DNA of 16,671 nucleotides from CAZTVF01 sp964616985 (GTDB lineage Bacteria > Planctomycetota > Phycisphaerae > SM23-33), in contig CAZTVF010000116.1 in the NCBI GenBank assembly GCA_964616985.1, positions 1 to 16,671 on the forward strand, given 5' to 3'. Made by a program: the position numbers and the translations under genes. Each line of letters opens with the position of its first letter. Within the stretch, counting starts at the first letter, position 1. Shown one piece after another: positions 7,201-14,571 of the stretch. The notes beneath the pieces are model-generated. The model had not been told where the DNA came from and did not search any database. It saw only the letters and a list, made by a program, of their open reading frames with translations.

Positions 7201-10200
7201 CTCGCGCGTCCAGGCGCGGAGCGTGGCCTCGAGCTCCTTGGGCCGGTCGAGGCCGATGAGCAACTCGTACTTCATCAGCTTCCACCGGTTGTCGTCCTTG
7301 TCCAGGGCGATGCCCGCGTCGATGAACTTCAGCAGGCGGTCGATCAGCGCCGGCTCGGCCGAGCGGCGGCAGGCGAGGTTCGCCACCATCACCAGCGCGC
7401 GGTTGCGGACCATCGAGTCCAGCACCTGCTCGGCGTTGGCGTCGTCGCTGGCCTTGCGCGGGGCGGCGCCCAGCAGCTCCCAGCACTCGGCCGCCGCCTT
7501 GGGCAGATCGCGGCCGACGGTGATGTCCAGATACAGCCGCTCGACCGTCAACCACGGAATGATGGCGCCCTGCTGCCTGGCGGCCTCCCTGGCGAGGCGG
7601 TCGGCAAACTCGATGCGGGCGAGCTTGAGATTCTCCGCCTGCTTGCCTAGCAGTTCGGTCCGCGGCAAGTCCTCGGGATGCTCGACGGCCTTCATCCTGG
7701 CCGCGTAGCGGGCGCTCACCATGCGGTCGGTGAGCTGGTGCAGCGCGCCGGCGGCCGAGGCCAGTCGCGCACCCGGTTCGTTGGCGTCGGTCAGTTTGTC
7801 CAGCAGGCCGAAGGCCTCATCCTCCAGGTCCGTCGCCCATGGCTGGGTCGTCAGGGCATTGAACAACTGGCGGGCGTACTGGCTGCGATAGTCGGCGGGG
7901 CCGTCCTTGAACTGCTCGCGGAGGAAAGGCAGGTAGAGCTCGGGCAGGCGCGAGGCGTAGATGTTCGCCAGCGTGCCGCCCAACGCATGGCGCTGGTAGA
8001 CCGGCTCGATGCCCTCGGGCACCCACTTGTATTCATGTGCGACGTTGGGGTCTTTCATCAGCGTCCACCGCTTGCGCAGGGGCTCGGAGATGCGCTTCCA
8101 CGCGGCCTGCTCCACAGCGGGGTCGTTGGGCATGATCCAGCCCACCAGGCGCTGCAAGGCGGAGATGGCGAGCTTCTCCGCGTCGGCCTGGAGCATCTCT
8201 GCCGCCGCCTTGCGGACGCCACGGCAGGCGTCGGTCCGCGCGAAGCGGTAGTCGTTCATGATCTGGTCGGCCAGGTGCGCCCGCGACGGGTGGCTGGCCA
8301 GCGCGATGGCCACCTCGGCCAGCGGCTGCTGCCACTCGTCGGCGACCTCGCCAATGTATACGTTCCAGCCGCTGCCCAGCGCCTGGGAGATCGCGGCCCC
8401 CAGGCGGGCGACTGCCGCCTCGTCGGTGTCCGCGGCCGCAACGCCCTGCCGCATCCACTCTCGCATGAACTTGGCCGCGTCGGCCTCGCGGCCGCAGCGA
8501 ATGAGCGCCGCGAGGTGGCGGCTGTAGCCGGTGCTGTTGGTCAGGCTGACCCACTTCTCGGTGTAGGCCAGCAGGTCCTCGTAGCGTCCCTGGTTGAAGA
8601 GCATGTCGGCGTACTGCGAGCGGAGGCTGTCGCGTTCGTACGGCAGCCAGTCGCCCAGGGCGAGAGCCTTGTCCAGCGCGGCGTAGGCCTCGTCGGGCAG
8701 CGATGCGTTGAACAGCGCCTGGATGTACCTCGTCTGCACGTTGGTGTCGTAGGGATACTGCTGGACCAACTGCTTCTGGAGTTCCATGGCCTCGTCGCTT
8801 CGACCCACGCCGCCGAGCAGGTCGATCCGCTGCTGCGTCCACGTCTTCATGGCCAGGAGGTGCGCGGGCTGGCGCTCATAGACCGGCTTGAGGGTGTCGA
8901 GCAAGGCGAGCATCTCGTTGTTCTCGAAGATGCCGCGGGCGAGGTTCATGATGTGATCGGCCAGCGGCTTGTCCTCACGCGTGGGCGGGGCGAGCTTGGC
9001 CAGGTTCGCGGCCTCGGCAACGAGTCGCGTCTTGAGGTCCTCGTTCCGGCGGGCCATCTGCAGGACGGCATTGCGGACCCACCGCATGCCGGGCTTGCCG
9101 GGGGTGAGCTGCTCGGCCGCCTCGAGGTGCTCCATCACGTGGACCCACTGCTGGCTGCGGGCGAAGTGGGCCAGGAGCGTCATCTGGTCCTCGAAGTCGG
9201 CCTTGCCCGCCGCGGCGGCCGCCTTGGCGTCGGAGACCTTGTGGCCGGGGTCGGTGAGGAACTGCACCGTGGGCTTCAGCGAGAGCTGGGCCTGCATCTG
9301 CTGGGCGAACTCGCCGGCGGCGGCGGGCGTGAACTTGAGCGTTTCGACGCTCGTGCGGCGGCCGTTGGCGTCGAAGTATTCGCTTCGGGTGGCCCACCAT
9401 GCGCCGGCGACCTCGACGAAATCGGAGAGCTTCTGCGACCACGTTACCTTGCCGTCGGTGACTTGATCGAGGCTGAGGATGACGTGGCGCGACGTATCCA
9501 CGAGGACCCGCGTCTGGCTCTTGGGGGAATTGGGGCGGGTCAGCGTCAGCAGCGTCTTGCCCGCCTCCTGCGGCTTGAGTTCGACCGTGCTCTGGGGGTA
9601 ATCGTTTTCGAGTGGGCTGAACGTGTAGAGACCGAAGCCCAGCGGCGGGTTGGCCAGGTCGTCGGCGTCGGCCTGGCGCGTGCGGCCCAGAAGGAAGCCC
9701 TGGAAGAACATCGAGCGTTCCTTGCCGTCGCACCACTGCACCTGGGTCTGCTGCTGATCGTACTCCGCGCGGAGCAGCCAGGCGGCCGAAGAGATCAGCC
9801 AGTCGCGGCGGTTGCGGCTGTTCACGCCGCCCGTCCGCGCGTCGAAATACTCGGCCTGGATCTCGACGGCCAGGCCGCCCTTCATCGCGGCCAGGGCGGG
9901 TTTGCGGAGGAGGCTGTCGGAGATGGCCCTGGCCTCCTGCGGCCAGCGGGTCTTCGGCGGGGCCTGTTCCTTCGTCGCCGCCGGCACGGGCGGGAAGAGA
10001 TCGTTGAGCCACCGGCTGCCCTGGGTCGTCAGATACCCGCTACCCATGGGCATGGGGCGGGCCGCGGCGAAGTATCTGTCAGCGTCCCAGTTCCCAAAGC
10101 TGATTATGGACATCTCTTCATAGGCTCTATCCGCGACCGTGATGGTCCGCGGACCATTCACGGGCATGAGGCTGTCGGAGAGGAATTCGTTGTTGTTGGG

Positions 10201-13200
10201 AGCGTAATCGCCCTTCAGGTCATATGCGAGCCGTTCCTCCCGAGGCGCCTCGGCGCGTCGCAGCTCGTCCCCATCGAACAAATCCTTGGACCTCTCGATA
10301 TCAACCGAAGCGTCGCCCAGGAAGTCGCCGGAGAACTTGGCACCCAGATCGCCGTCGGCTTCTTTTCTCTTGGCGAAGAGTTCGCTGGCGGGCGCGGCGG
10401 CCGGGGCTGCAGGAAGGGCAAGGGAGCCGCCGTTGAGGTCATAGACTGGCGCCGACAGTCTCTTTTCGCTCAACCACCTGCCGTTGCCCTCGGTCCAGCT
10501 TCCGCCGCCGCCCCAGCCGCCTGAGATATCGTCTTCGTAATAGACATCTCTCCCAACCTGCGACTGCCGCTGCCCCACGCCCACGTTCACAAGGCCGCCG
10601 GCGAACGGCGCACTGCGCCCCAGCGCGCTGAGCTGGGCCAGCACCGCTCGGCGCAGGCCCAGCCGCCACGCCCCCGCCCGCTTCATCTGCTGCTGCACGA
10701 GCTGGTAGTTGGCGTTGTCGCGGCCTTCGGCGAAGAACTTCTCCCCGTCGCGCATGAGGAAGCGGCGTTTGACGGCAAACCGTTCGCGGTCGGCGTCGCT
10801 CTCCAGCACCAGCAGCGACGTGTACGGCGTCATGATGTGGTATTCCTCGCTGAGGGCAATGATCTCGTCCTGCACCGCCTGCGAGGCGCCCTGGGCGAGC
10901 AGCATGTCCAGGTGCATCCTCGCCCACAGCCGCGGGATGAACGAGTTGCCGCTTTCGGCGTCCTTGAGCGACACGCGCGAGCTGTAGCGAACGGCCTCGC
11001 CGCCGCGCAGGCCGGTGATCACGACCTCGCCTTCGGCATCGCTGCCGGAGGGCAGGTAGCGGCCCAGGAGGATCTGCTGCGTGCCCGCCGGCAGGTTGGG
11101 AAGCTCGGCCGGGTAGACGCGGGCGGTCCGCAGGCCGCGGAACTCGACCTTCAGGTCGCGCAAGGGCGGGCGGGCCATCTCGCCCAACAGTTCGCGGGCG
11201 ACCAGGCCCGGGCCTCGCTGGCCGCTGATCTGCCGCACCGAGCCCCCGCCCAGCGAGGCGATCGCGTTCAATACGCCCGTCTCGAACGTGCTGCCGACGG
11301 AGACGGCGTAGAACGTGCCCGCCTTGCCCGCGTGCATCAGCTTGAGGCGCTTGGCGAAGGCGACGGGGTCGCCGTCGCCGGTGGTGATGATGCCATCGCC
11401 CACGTACACCACGCGCGTGCGCGGCCCGCACTTGGCCATGGCCGAGGCGAACGCCTTGTCCAGGTCGCTCCAGCCCAGCGAAGAACGCCCGGCCAGGAAG
11501 TCCCGCGCGGCCGCCACCTGCGGCGCCCCGGCCGGGGCCGATTGCGCCATCGCCCACTCGCACTCGGCATCGCAGGCGGCGAGGTTGAAGGTGTCGCTGG
11601 CGCCCAGCGATGTCAGCAAGGCCGCGATGAACTCGCCCTGCGTGCGGCGCTGCTCGCTGTCCATCGAGGCCGACGTGTCGGCCAGGATCAGCAGCTCCTG
11701 CCCCTCGGCGGCGGCCTCGGGCAGGATGTCGCGCTGCCAGTTGCCCTCGCCAGGCGCGGTGAGCATCATCATGAAGTAGCCGTCATCGCCGCGGCGATGC
11801 GGAATCAGCACCACGTCCGCGCCCTTGTCCTGCACCTCGACGGACACCTCGAAATCCCGCGTCGGCGTGTATTCCTGCGCGGCGAATTCCACGTGTGCCG
11901 CGTTCTTCGCCTGGTCGATGCGGGCCGTGTGCGTCGGGCACGCCACCGCCTTGAGCGGCACGGCCGAGTCGATCTTGACGTCCAGCTGCAGCTCTCGCAG
12001 CGGGTGCAGCTTGAGCAGGTCGCTCTGCAGGGCGTAGCTGTAGCGATAGCCGTTGCCCCGCCGCGGCAGAACCTGCGTGTAGGTGATCTTGATGCGTTTC
12101 TCGCTGTGGGCCTCGATGGGGAAGACCCGGGCCTTGAAGAGGTTCCCCCCGGACCACTCCAGGAGGCCCGGGTCGCGCTTCTGGCGGAGGATCTCCTCGT
12201 AGATCTCCCGCGCCCGCTGCTTCTCCACCACGTCGGCCTCGACGAGCTGATCGCCGATCCACATGCCGAAGCCGGAGATCGACGCGTCCTGCGGCAGCGG
12301 GAAATGGAACACGCCCTCCAGCCGCCCGTCGGTGTGGTTGACGAACGATTCCTCCACCACCGTGCGGGCGATCTGGTCGCGGATGTCCACTGTCACCTTG
12401 TGATAGCCCACGGTGAGGGGCGTGTCGCGGCCGTCGATCCGGGCCACCAGCGAGCCGATCGAATCATTCACCGCCCGGCCCTCGAAGCTCTTGAGCCACA
12501 TCGGATCCTGCTCGACGGCGGCGAGCTTTTCCTTGTGAACGCGGTAGACGCCCCGGCCGGTGACCTGGACCTTCTGATCGCCAGGCCCCAGCAGCTGGAC
12601 GGGAGATTTCTCGGTCGCCGCGATCTTGATCTCGCCGTCGGTCAGGCGGATGACCTTGGGCGACGTGAGCTCGGCCAGGCTGCCGGGGCCCAGGACGACC
12701 TCGGCCGCCCCGGCCAGGCGGACGGTGGCGGCGTTGGCGCCGCGGACGTCGGTCTGCAGCCAGTCGCCGGGCTTGATCAGCATGCCGTCGGAGGCGGGCG
12801 TCCAGCGGCCGGCCATCACGGGCTTGAGCGAGACGATGCCCTGGGCGTCGACGATCTTGCCGATGCGGCCGTCCTCGGTGAGCGTGTCGCCCACGACGAA
12901 GAGCTCCTCGGCGAACGGCTCGTTGACGCCCAGCACCGTCAGCGTGGCGATGGGCGTGACCTTGCCGTCGCGGTCGGTGGTGATCTCCAGCGAGCGGAGC
13001 AGCTGCGTGGCGGCGTCGACCGTGGCCTGCAGGCGGCAGGGCCCGCGGGCGAAGGTGACGTCCACGCGATAGATCAGCACCTCGGCGCCGTCGCGCTTGG
13101 CGCGTTCGGCCGGCGGCCGTGCCAGGGCGGCGGCGAGATCCTTCGCCTCGCCCAGTTGCAGCAGCGCCAGTGCATCCAGCGTGTGCTTCTGCCCGCGAAG

Positions 13201-13734
13201 GAATGGGGCAGGGACCGGCGCGGCCCGATTGGCCTTCTCGTCCACCTGCCACGCCTTGTCGCCGCGGGCGATGAGGTAGTTGCCGTCGGCGTCGGCCAGT
13301 CGCAGGGCCCCGCGGGCGTACCACGCCTCGCCGCTCTTGCCTTCCCCCCCGACGCGGAGGTGAACGCTGTTGGACTCAGCCAGCTTGTCCAGGGCGGTCG
13401 CCAGGGTCGGGCCGGCGGCGGCTTCGGGAGGCGAGGTGAGCAGGAAGATGCCGACGATGATGGCGGCTGCGGCGGCCAGGCCCCCGCGCCAGGCGAACTT
13501 GATCATGCGAGTTCTCCCCTTGGATTCGGTAGTGCGGGCGGCGAGGGCCGCTCTTTCGTCGCGGCCGGCGCCCTGGTCATCGGGCGACGCGTCGCCGGCG
13601 GCGGCAAAGGCGGCGAGCGACTGCTCGTGCAGCCTGCGGCGGAATTCCGGCGAGGGCGCCGGCGCGTCCTTGCCCAGTGCGGCGAACAGGTCGCCGAAGG
13701 CCTCGTCGTCGCGGTTGTCGTCAGTCTTGTTCAT
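4237..13734 (-). CDS. Giant anti-sigma-like LolA/FecR/VIT/VWA/TPR membrane protein
   Basis: This encodes 3165 residues from the ATG at 13734, which has a good ribosome binding site and overlaps the sigma gene. Residues 1-82 are polar and presumably cytoplasmic, in the place an anti-sigma domain would occupy, but without the zinc motif HxxxCxxC. Residues 84-100 form the single membrane span. Residues about 108-290 look LolA/RseB-like (inference). About 293-415 is FecR-like (PGDWLQTDV, then a hydrophobic strand pattern). About 428-558 is a VIT domain (GRLEGVFHFPLPQDASISGF, ARVFPIEAHSEKRIKITYTQ). About 678-860 is a VWA domain with the metal site Asp686-x-Ser688-x-Ser690 and GDG at 779-781. Residues 1020-1250 are a Gly-rich, charged linker of lower G+C. 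About 1285-1490 is a second LolA-like region. About 1510-3165 are TPR-type helical repeats, clearest near 2930-3150. The extracytoplasmic part would sense or bind partners and assemble a large scaffold. The VIT, VWA and TPR calls are firm. Regulation of the sigma factor is inferred from gene order and the N-terminus. An internal start at 13506 is also plausible. Confidence 0.92.
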   Translation of the reverse strand: MNKTDDNRDDEAFGDLFAALGKDAPAPSPEFRRRLHEQSLAAFAAAGDASPDDQGAGRDERAALAARTTESKGRTRMIKFAWRGGLAAAAAIIVGIFLLTSPPEAAAGPTLATALDKLAESNSVHLRVGGEGKSGEAWYARGALRLADADGNYLIARGDKAWQVDEKANRAAPVPAPFLRGQKHTLDALALLQLGEAKDLAAALARPPAERAKRDGAEVLIYRVDVTFARGPCRLQATVDAATQLLRSLEITTDRDGKVTPIATLTVLGVNEPFAEELFVVGDTLTEDGRIGKIVDAQGIVSLKPVMAGRWTPASDGMLIKPGDWLQTDVRGANAATVRLAGAAEVVLGPGSLAELTSPKVIRLTDGEIKIAATEKSPVQLLGPGDQKVQVTGRGVYRVHKEKLAAVEQDPMWLKSFEGRAVNDSIGSLVARIDGRDTPLTVGYHKVTVDIRDQIARTVVEESFVNHTDGRLEGVFHFPLPQDASISGFGMWIGDQLVEADVVEKQRAREIYEEILRQKRDPGLLEWSGGNLFKARVFPIEAHSEKRIKITYTQVLPRRGNGYRYSYALQSDLLKLHPLRELQLDVKIDSAVPLKAVACPTHTARIDQAKNAAHVEFAAQEYTPTRDFEVSVEVQDKGADVVLIPHRRGDDGYFMMMLTAPGEGNWQRDILPEAAAEGQELLILADTSASMDSEQRRTQGEFIAALLTSLGASDTFNLAACDAECEWAMAQSAPAGAPQVAAARDFLAGRSSLGWSDLDKAFASAMAKCGPRTRVVYVGDGIITTGDGDPVAFAKRLKLMHAGKAGTFYAVSVGSTFETGVLNAIASLGGGSVRQISGQRGPGLVARELLGEMARPPLRDLKVEFRGLRTARVYPAELPNLPAGTQQILLGRYLPSGSDAEGEVVITGLRGGEAVRYSSRVSLKDAESGNSFIPRLWARMHLDMLLAQGASQAVQDEIIALSEEYHIMTPYTSLLVLESDADRERFAVKRRFLMRDGEKFFAEGRDNANYQLVQQQMKRAGAWRLGLRRAVLAQLSALGRSAPFAGGLVNVGVGQRQSQVGRDVYYEDDISGGWGGGGSWTEGNGRWLSEKRLSAPVYDLNGGSLALPAAPAAAPASELFAKRKEADGDLGAKFSGDFLGDASVDIERSKDLFDGDELRRAEAPREERLAYDLKGDYAPNNNEFLSDSLMPVNGPRTITVADRAYEEMSIISFGNWDADRYFAAARPMPMGSGYLTTQGSRWLNDLFPPVPAATKEQAPPKTRWPQEARAISDSLLRKPALAAMKGGLAVEIQAEYFDARTGGVNSRNRRDWLISSAAWLLRAEYDQQQTQVQWCDGKERSMFFQGFLLGRTRQADADDLANPPLGFGLYTFSPLENDYPQSTVELKPQEAGKTLLTLTRPNSPKSQTRVLVDTSRHVILSLDQVTDGKVTWSQKLSDFVEVAGAWWATRSEYFDANGRRTSVETLKFTPAAAGEFAQQMQAQLSLKPTVQFLTDPGHKVSDAKAAAAAGKADFEDQMTLLAHFARSQQWVHVMEHLEAAEQLTPGKPGMRWVRNAVLQMARRNEDLKTRLVAEAANLAKLAPPTREDKPLADHIMNLARGIFENNEMLALLDTLKPVYERQPAHLLAMKTWTQQRIDLLGGVGRSDEAMELQKQLVQQYPYDTNVQTRYIQALFNASLPDEAYAALDKALALGDWLPYERDSLRSQYADMLFNQGRYEDLLAYTEKWVSLTNSTGYSRHLAALIRCGREADAAKFMREWMRQGVAAADTDEAAVARLGAAISQALGSGWNVYIGEVADEWQQPLAEVAIALASHPSRAHLADQIMNDYRFARTDACRGVRKAAAEMLQADAEKLAISALQRLVGWIMPNDPAVEQAAWKRISEPLRKRWTLMKDPNVAHEYKWVPEGIEPVYQRHALGGTLANIYASRLPELYLPFLREQFKDGPADYRSQYARQLFNALTTQPWATDLEDEAFGLLDKLTDANEPGARLASAAGALHQLTDRMVSARYAARMKAVEHPEDLPRTELLGKQAENLKLARIEFADRLAREAARQQGAIIPWLTVERLYLDITVGRDLPKAAAECWELLGAAPRKASDDANAEQVLDSMVRNRALVMVANLACRRSAEPALIDRLLKFIDAGIALDKDDNRWKLMKYELLIGLDRPKELEATLRAWTREEKDSRWKLGLAYLLAEQGKLAESIGLMEAVAAADELGPADNRALADWYMAVDRRDAYCRAMIDTYKTMPEHQLSSMLYRGLQPWQRSDGKVPAELDEQVLLVLAALFEKSTIPQSYLGQMQQYYAYTRDFRLLAALPEAVVGQTAGKAYPMLAGMGPVLGEVRDEATLDSIVETIGRLRARAKTDVDQRALDLLETLAERRACEMLNQNGPHGEKALAAMQRAFKRSWSPGEQRLMADVLGGMRAIAYKPLAAEQVRQLEVFHSNAARGTEDSLHIARQLGIIYWDYSRHEEAIGTLELALADFQQSHGGVLPPLANGVVSALVSYLQARAHFDRGEQFLLAQLKTGALPQQKLWLRQQLYSLYVSAVNSGGSVSLGSGRQLYKAAEAVMQESLATPDHNHRYQVTSQLCSLYRAGMGAKAPGVQKDLHTFAFEIVPEVLKRQTSNYESIVSVVSWALQEVISPREAMAFLIERIEQEPAWFRWNSQDGWSRQGYRLAELRAKATDLGDLEGRLLKIVVTELKRDLSTRNSRNRQMYHSQNSHFWAAKIPDFAAAAEEVYQERKDSGAAVAYIANYLYWGVDRRPRAIEMLFIAHKAKLLDENAQWMLVDFLHQQNRWGESVDLLNAMIEWRPDTLRYRTALMRAYFHTQRPAELKTILQQADEHFHKNRRWNEAVLAVLAQACLDTQLYEASIAYYKELIPLHQRTQAGRGIGLGTLSHYYANLARAHAGLGQTAEAVDAACGAIISWGPRADNRANAIHSLTDVIRSATKLDEFMAKLDQQAAAGGLDNPLVRKAAGQIYLERKEYAKALKHLKLAVELQPNDVETHKALLACYDQQNDAAGAVAQLLQSAQLMRRDIALYADLGRRYEALKRPKDAQRAYTAIVEVLAAESESHAMLADIRQRQDRWDEALEQWQQVARIRALEPNGLLNVARVQLHLKQWDAAADTLARLSAKTWPTRFGDVPNQIRQLEQQLTDGRRKDVKD
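13514..13520 (-). promoter_or_regulatory. Internal ribosome binding site before Met77 of the giant gene
   Basis: On the minus strand, AGGGGAG lies 7 nt upstream of an in-frame ATG (13504-13506, Met77). A product starting there (MIKFAWRGGLAAAA...) would begin directly with the membrane segment, as an ordinary signal anchor, and would lack the cytoplasmic anti-sigma-like segment. It may be a real second start or the remains of a gene fusion. Confidence 0.5.
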
Positions 13735-14350
13735 GGGATGCTCCTTCGCCGCGGCCGCACAGCCTTGCGTAGGCGTGGCGAAACACCTGGCGGGCCCGGG
13801 CCAGCTTCGACCGCACGGCCGAGACGGTGCAATCGGCCCGCCGGGCGATCTCCTCGATGGGCATGTCGTCGAAATACCGCCGCGCGAGAAGGGATTGATG
13901 ATCGTCGCTGAGGCCCGCAAGCGTGCAGCGGACGAGCTGGGCCTCTTCGGCGGCCAGGGCGAGCCCGTCGGGCCCCGCGGGCCCCTGCCGCAGGCGGCGT
14001 TCCAGCAGGCCGGCCAGTTCGTCGTGCAGGTCGCCGCCCTGCTGCACGCGGGCATCGCGGCGGCGCTGGCGGAAGTGCATCGCGGCCTGGTTCCGCGTGA
14101 TGCCCGCCAGCCACAGCCACAGCGACCCGCGTGCGGGATCGAAGGAGCGGGCCGAGCGGGCGGCGGCGAGGAAGGTCTCCTGCACCACGTCGGCCACCGC
14201 GGCGGCGTCGGGCCCGACCATGCGGGCGGCCAGCTGCCAGACGCGGTCGAACCACGCCTCGTAGAGCGCAGTCCAAGCCTCGGCCTTCCCGGCCTGCAAG
14301 CCTTCAGCGACGCGGCGATCCTGCTCGTCGATCATACAGCCGGCGTCCAT
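13721..14350 (-). CDS. ECF-type RNA polymerase sigma factor (sigma-70 family)
   Basis: This encodes 209 residues from the ATG at 14350. The frame stays open to a GTG at 14428, but that extension enters a dispersed repeat, and the ATG places sigma region 2 at the usual distance from the N-terminus. No start has a strong ribosome binding site, and the ATG at 14335 is also possible. Region 2 spans about 26-97, including DVVQETFLAAARS (54-66) and the aromatic GSLWLWLAGITRN (75-87) that in the family melts and reads the -10 element. Region 4 spans about 137-192 with a helix-turn-helix (IEEIARRADCTVSAVRSKLA) for -35 recognition. A variable linker joins them, and nothing is seen beyond region 4, so it is a minimal ECF sigma. 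Its last 14 bases overlap the giant gene, whose N-terminus is the obvious candidate anti-sigma. The target promoters are unknown and autoregulation is only presumed. Confidence 0.93.
   Translation of the reverse strand: MDAGCMIDEQDRRVAEGLQAGKAEAWTALYEAWFDRVWQLAARMVGPDAAAVADVVQETFLAAARSARSFDPARGSLWLWLAGITRNQAAMHFRQRRRDARVQQGGDLHDELAGLLERRLRQGPAGPDGLALAAEEAQLVRCTLAGLSDDHQSLLARRYFDDMPIEEIARRADCTVSAVRSKLARARQVFRHAYARLCGRGEGASHEQD
13741..13746 (-). promoter_or_regulatory. Ribosome binding site of the giant gene at the sigma overlap
   Basis: On the minus strand AAGGAG lies 6 nt before the ATG at 13734, inside the end of the sigma gene. It supports the start at 13734 rather than the longer open frame reaching 14055, and it implies coupled translation of the two genes. 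Confidence 0.8.
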
Positions 14351-14429
14351 AGCGTTGGAGTGTTGCGGAACGATTACGATTCTACTGAAAGGACGCTCGG
14401 GCGAGGCGGCCTGTTCCACAAACCGCACA

Positions 14430-14474
14430 GGGTGGCGGCCTTCTATGGGGTGGCGGCCGTCCCAGGCCGCCGCC
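14430..14474. repeat. GC-rich inverted repeat, copy 2
   Basis: The unit gggtggcggcc occurs twice (14430-14440 and 14448-14458) and is followed by aggccgccgcc (14464-14474). Bases 14448-14474 match 354-380 except for the five central bases. The repeat lies just upstream of the sigma gene, in a 221-base spacer that otherwise shows no gene or clear promoter. Confidence 0.75.
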
Positions 14475-14571
14475 GCTTGGCCGACACACCCGGGCGTCTC
14501 TTCACCGTTACTTTGCGCCCAACCCGCCCCGTGTGTCGCGAAAAACCCCTCTTCTCGTCTTTTTGTGCGTG

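Noticed and set aside
4174..13911. Very long plus-strand open frames (4174-7650, 7678-10524, 10837-13911) opposite the giant gene
   Set aside because: They are mirror images of a strongly GC-biased minus-strand gene whose third positions rarely allow stops. Their translations are Arg/Gly/Leu/Val-rich and show no domain, whereas the minus strand shows continuous VIT, VWA and TPR domains.
13735..14055. N-terminal extension of the giant frame to 14055
   Set aside because: These 107 codons lie inside the sigma factor gene in another frame and encode low-quality Arg/Pro/Ser-rich sequence. The ATG at 13734 has a good ribosome binding site.
14351..14571. Promoter for the sigma factor operon
   Set aside because: I looked for an ECF-like -35 (GGAAC) and -10 (CGTC/TCT) pair or a sigma-70 pair on the minus strand upstream of 14350 and found no convincing spacing, so none is reported.
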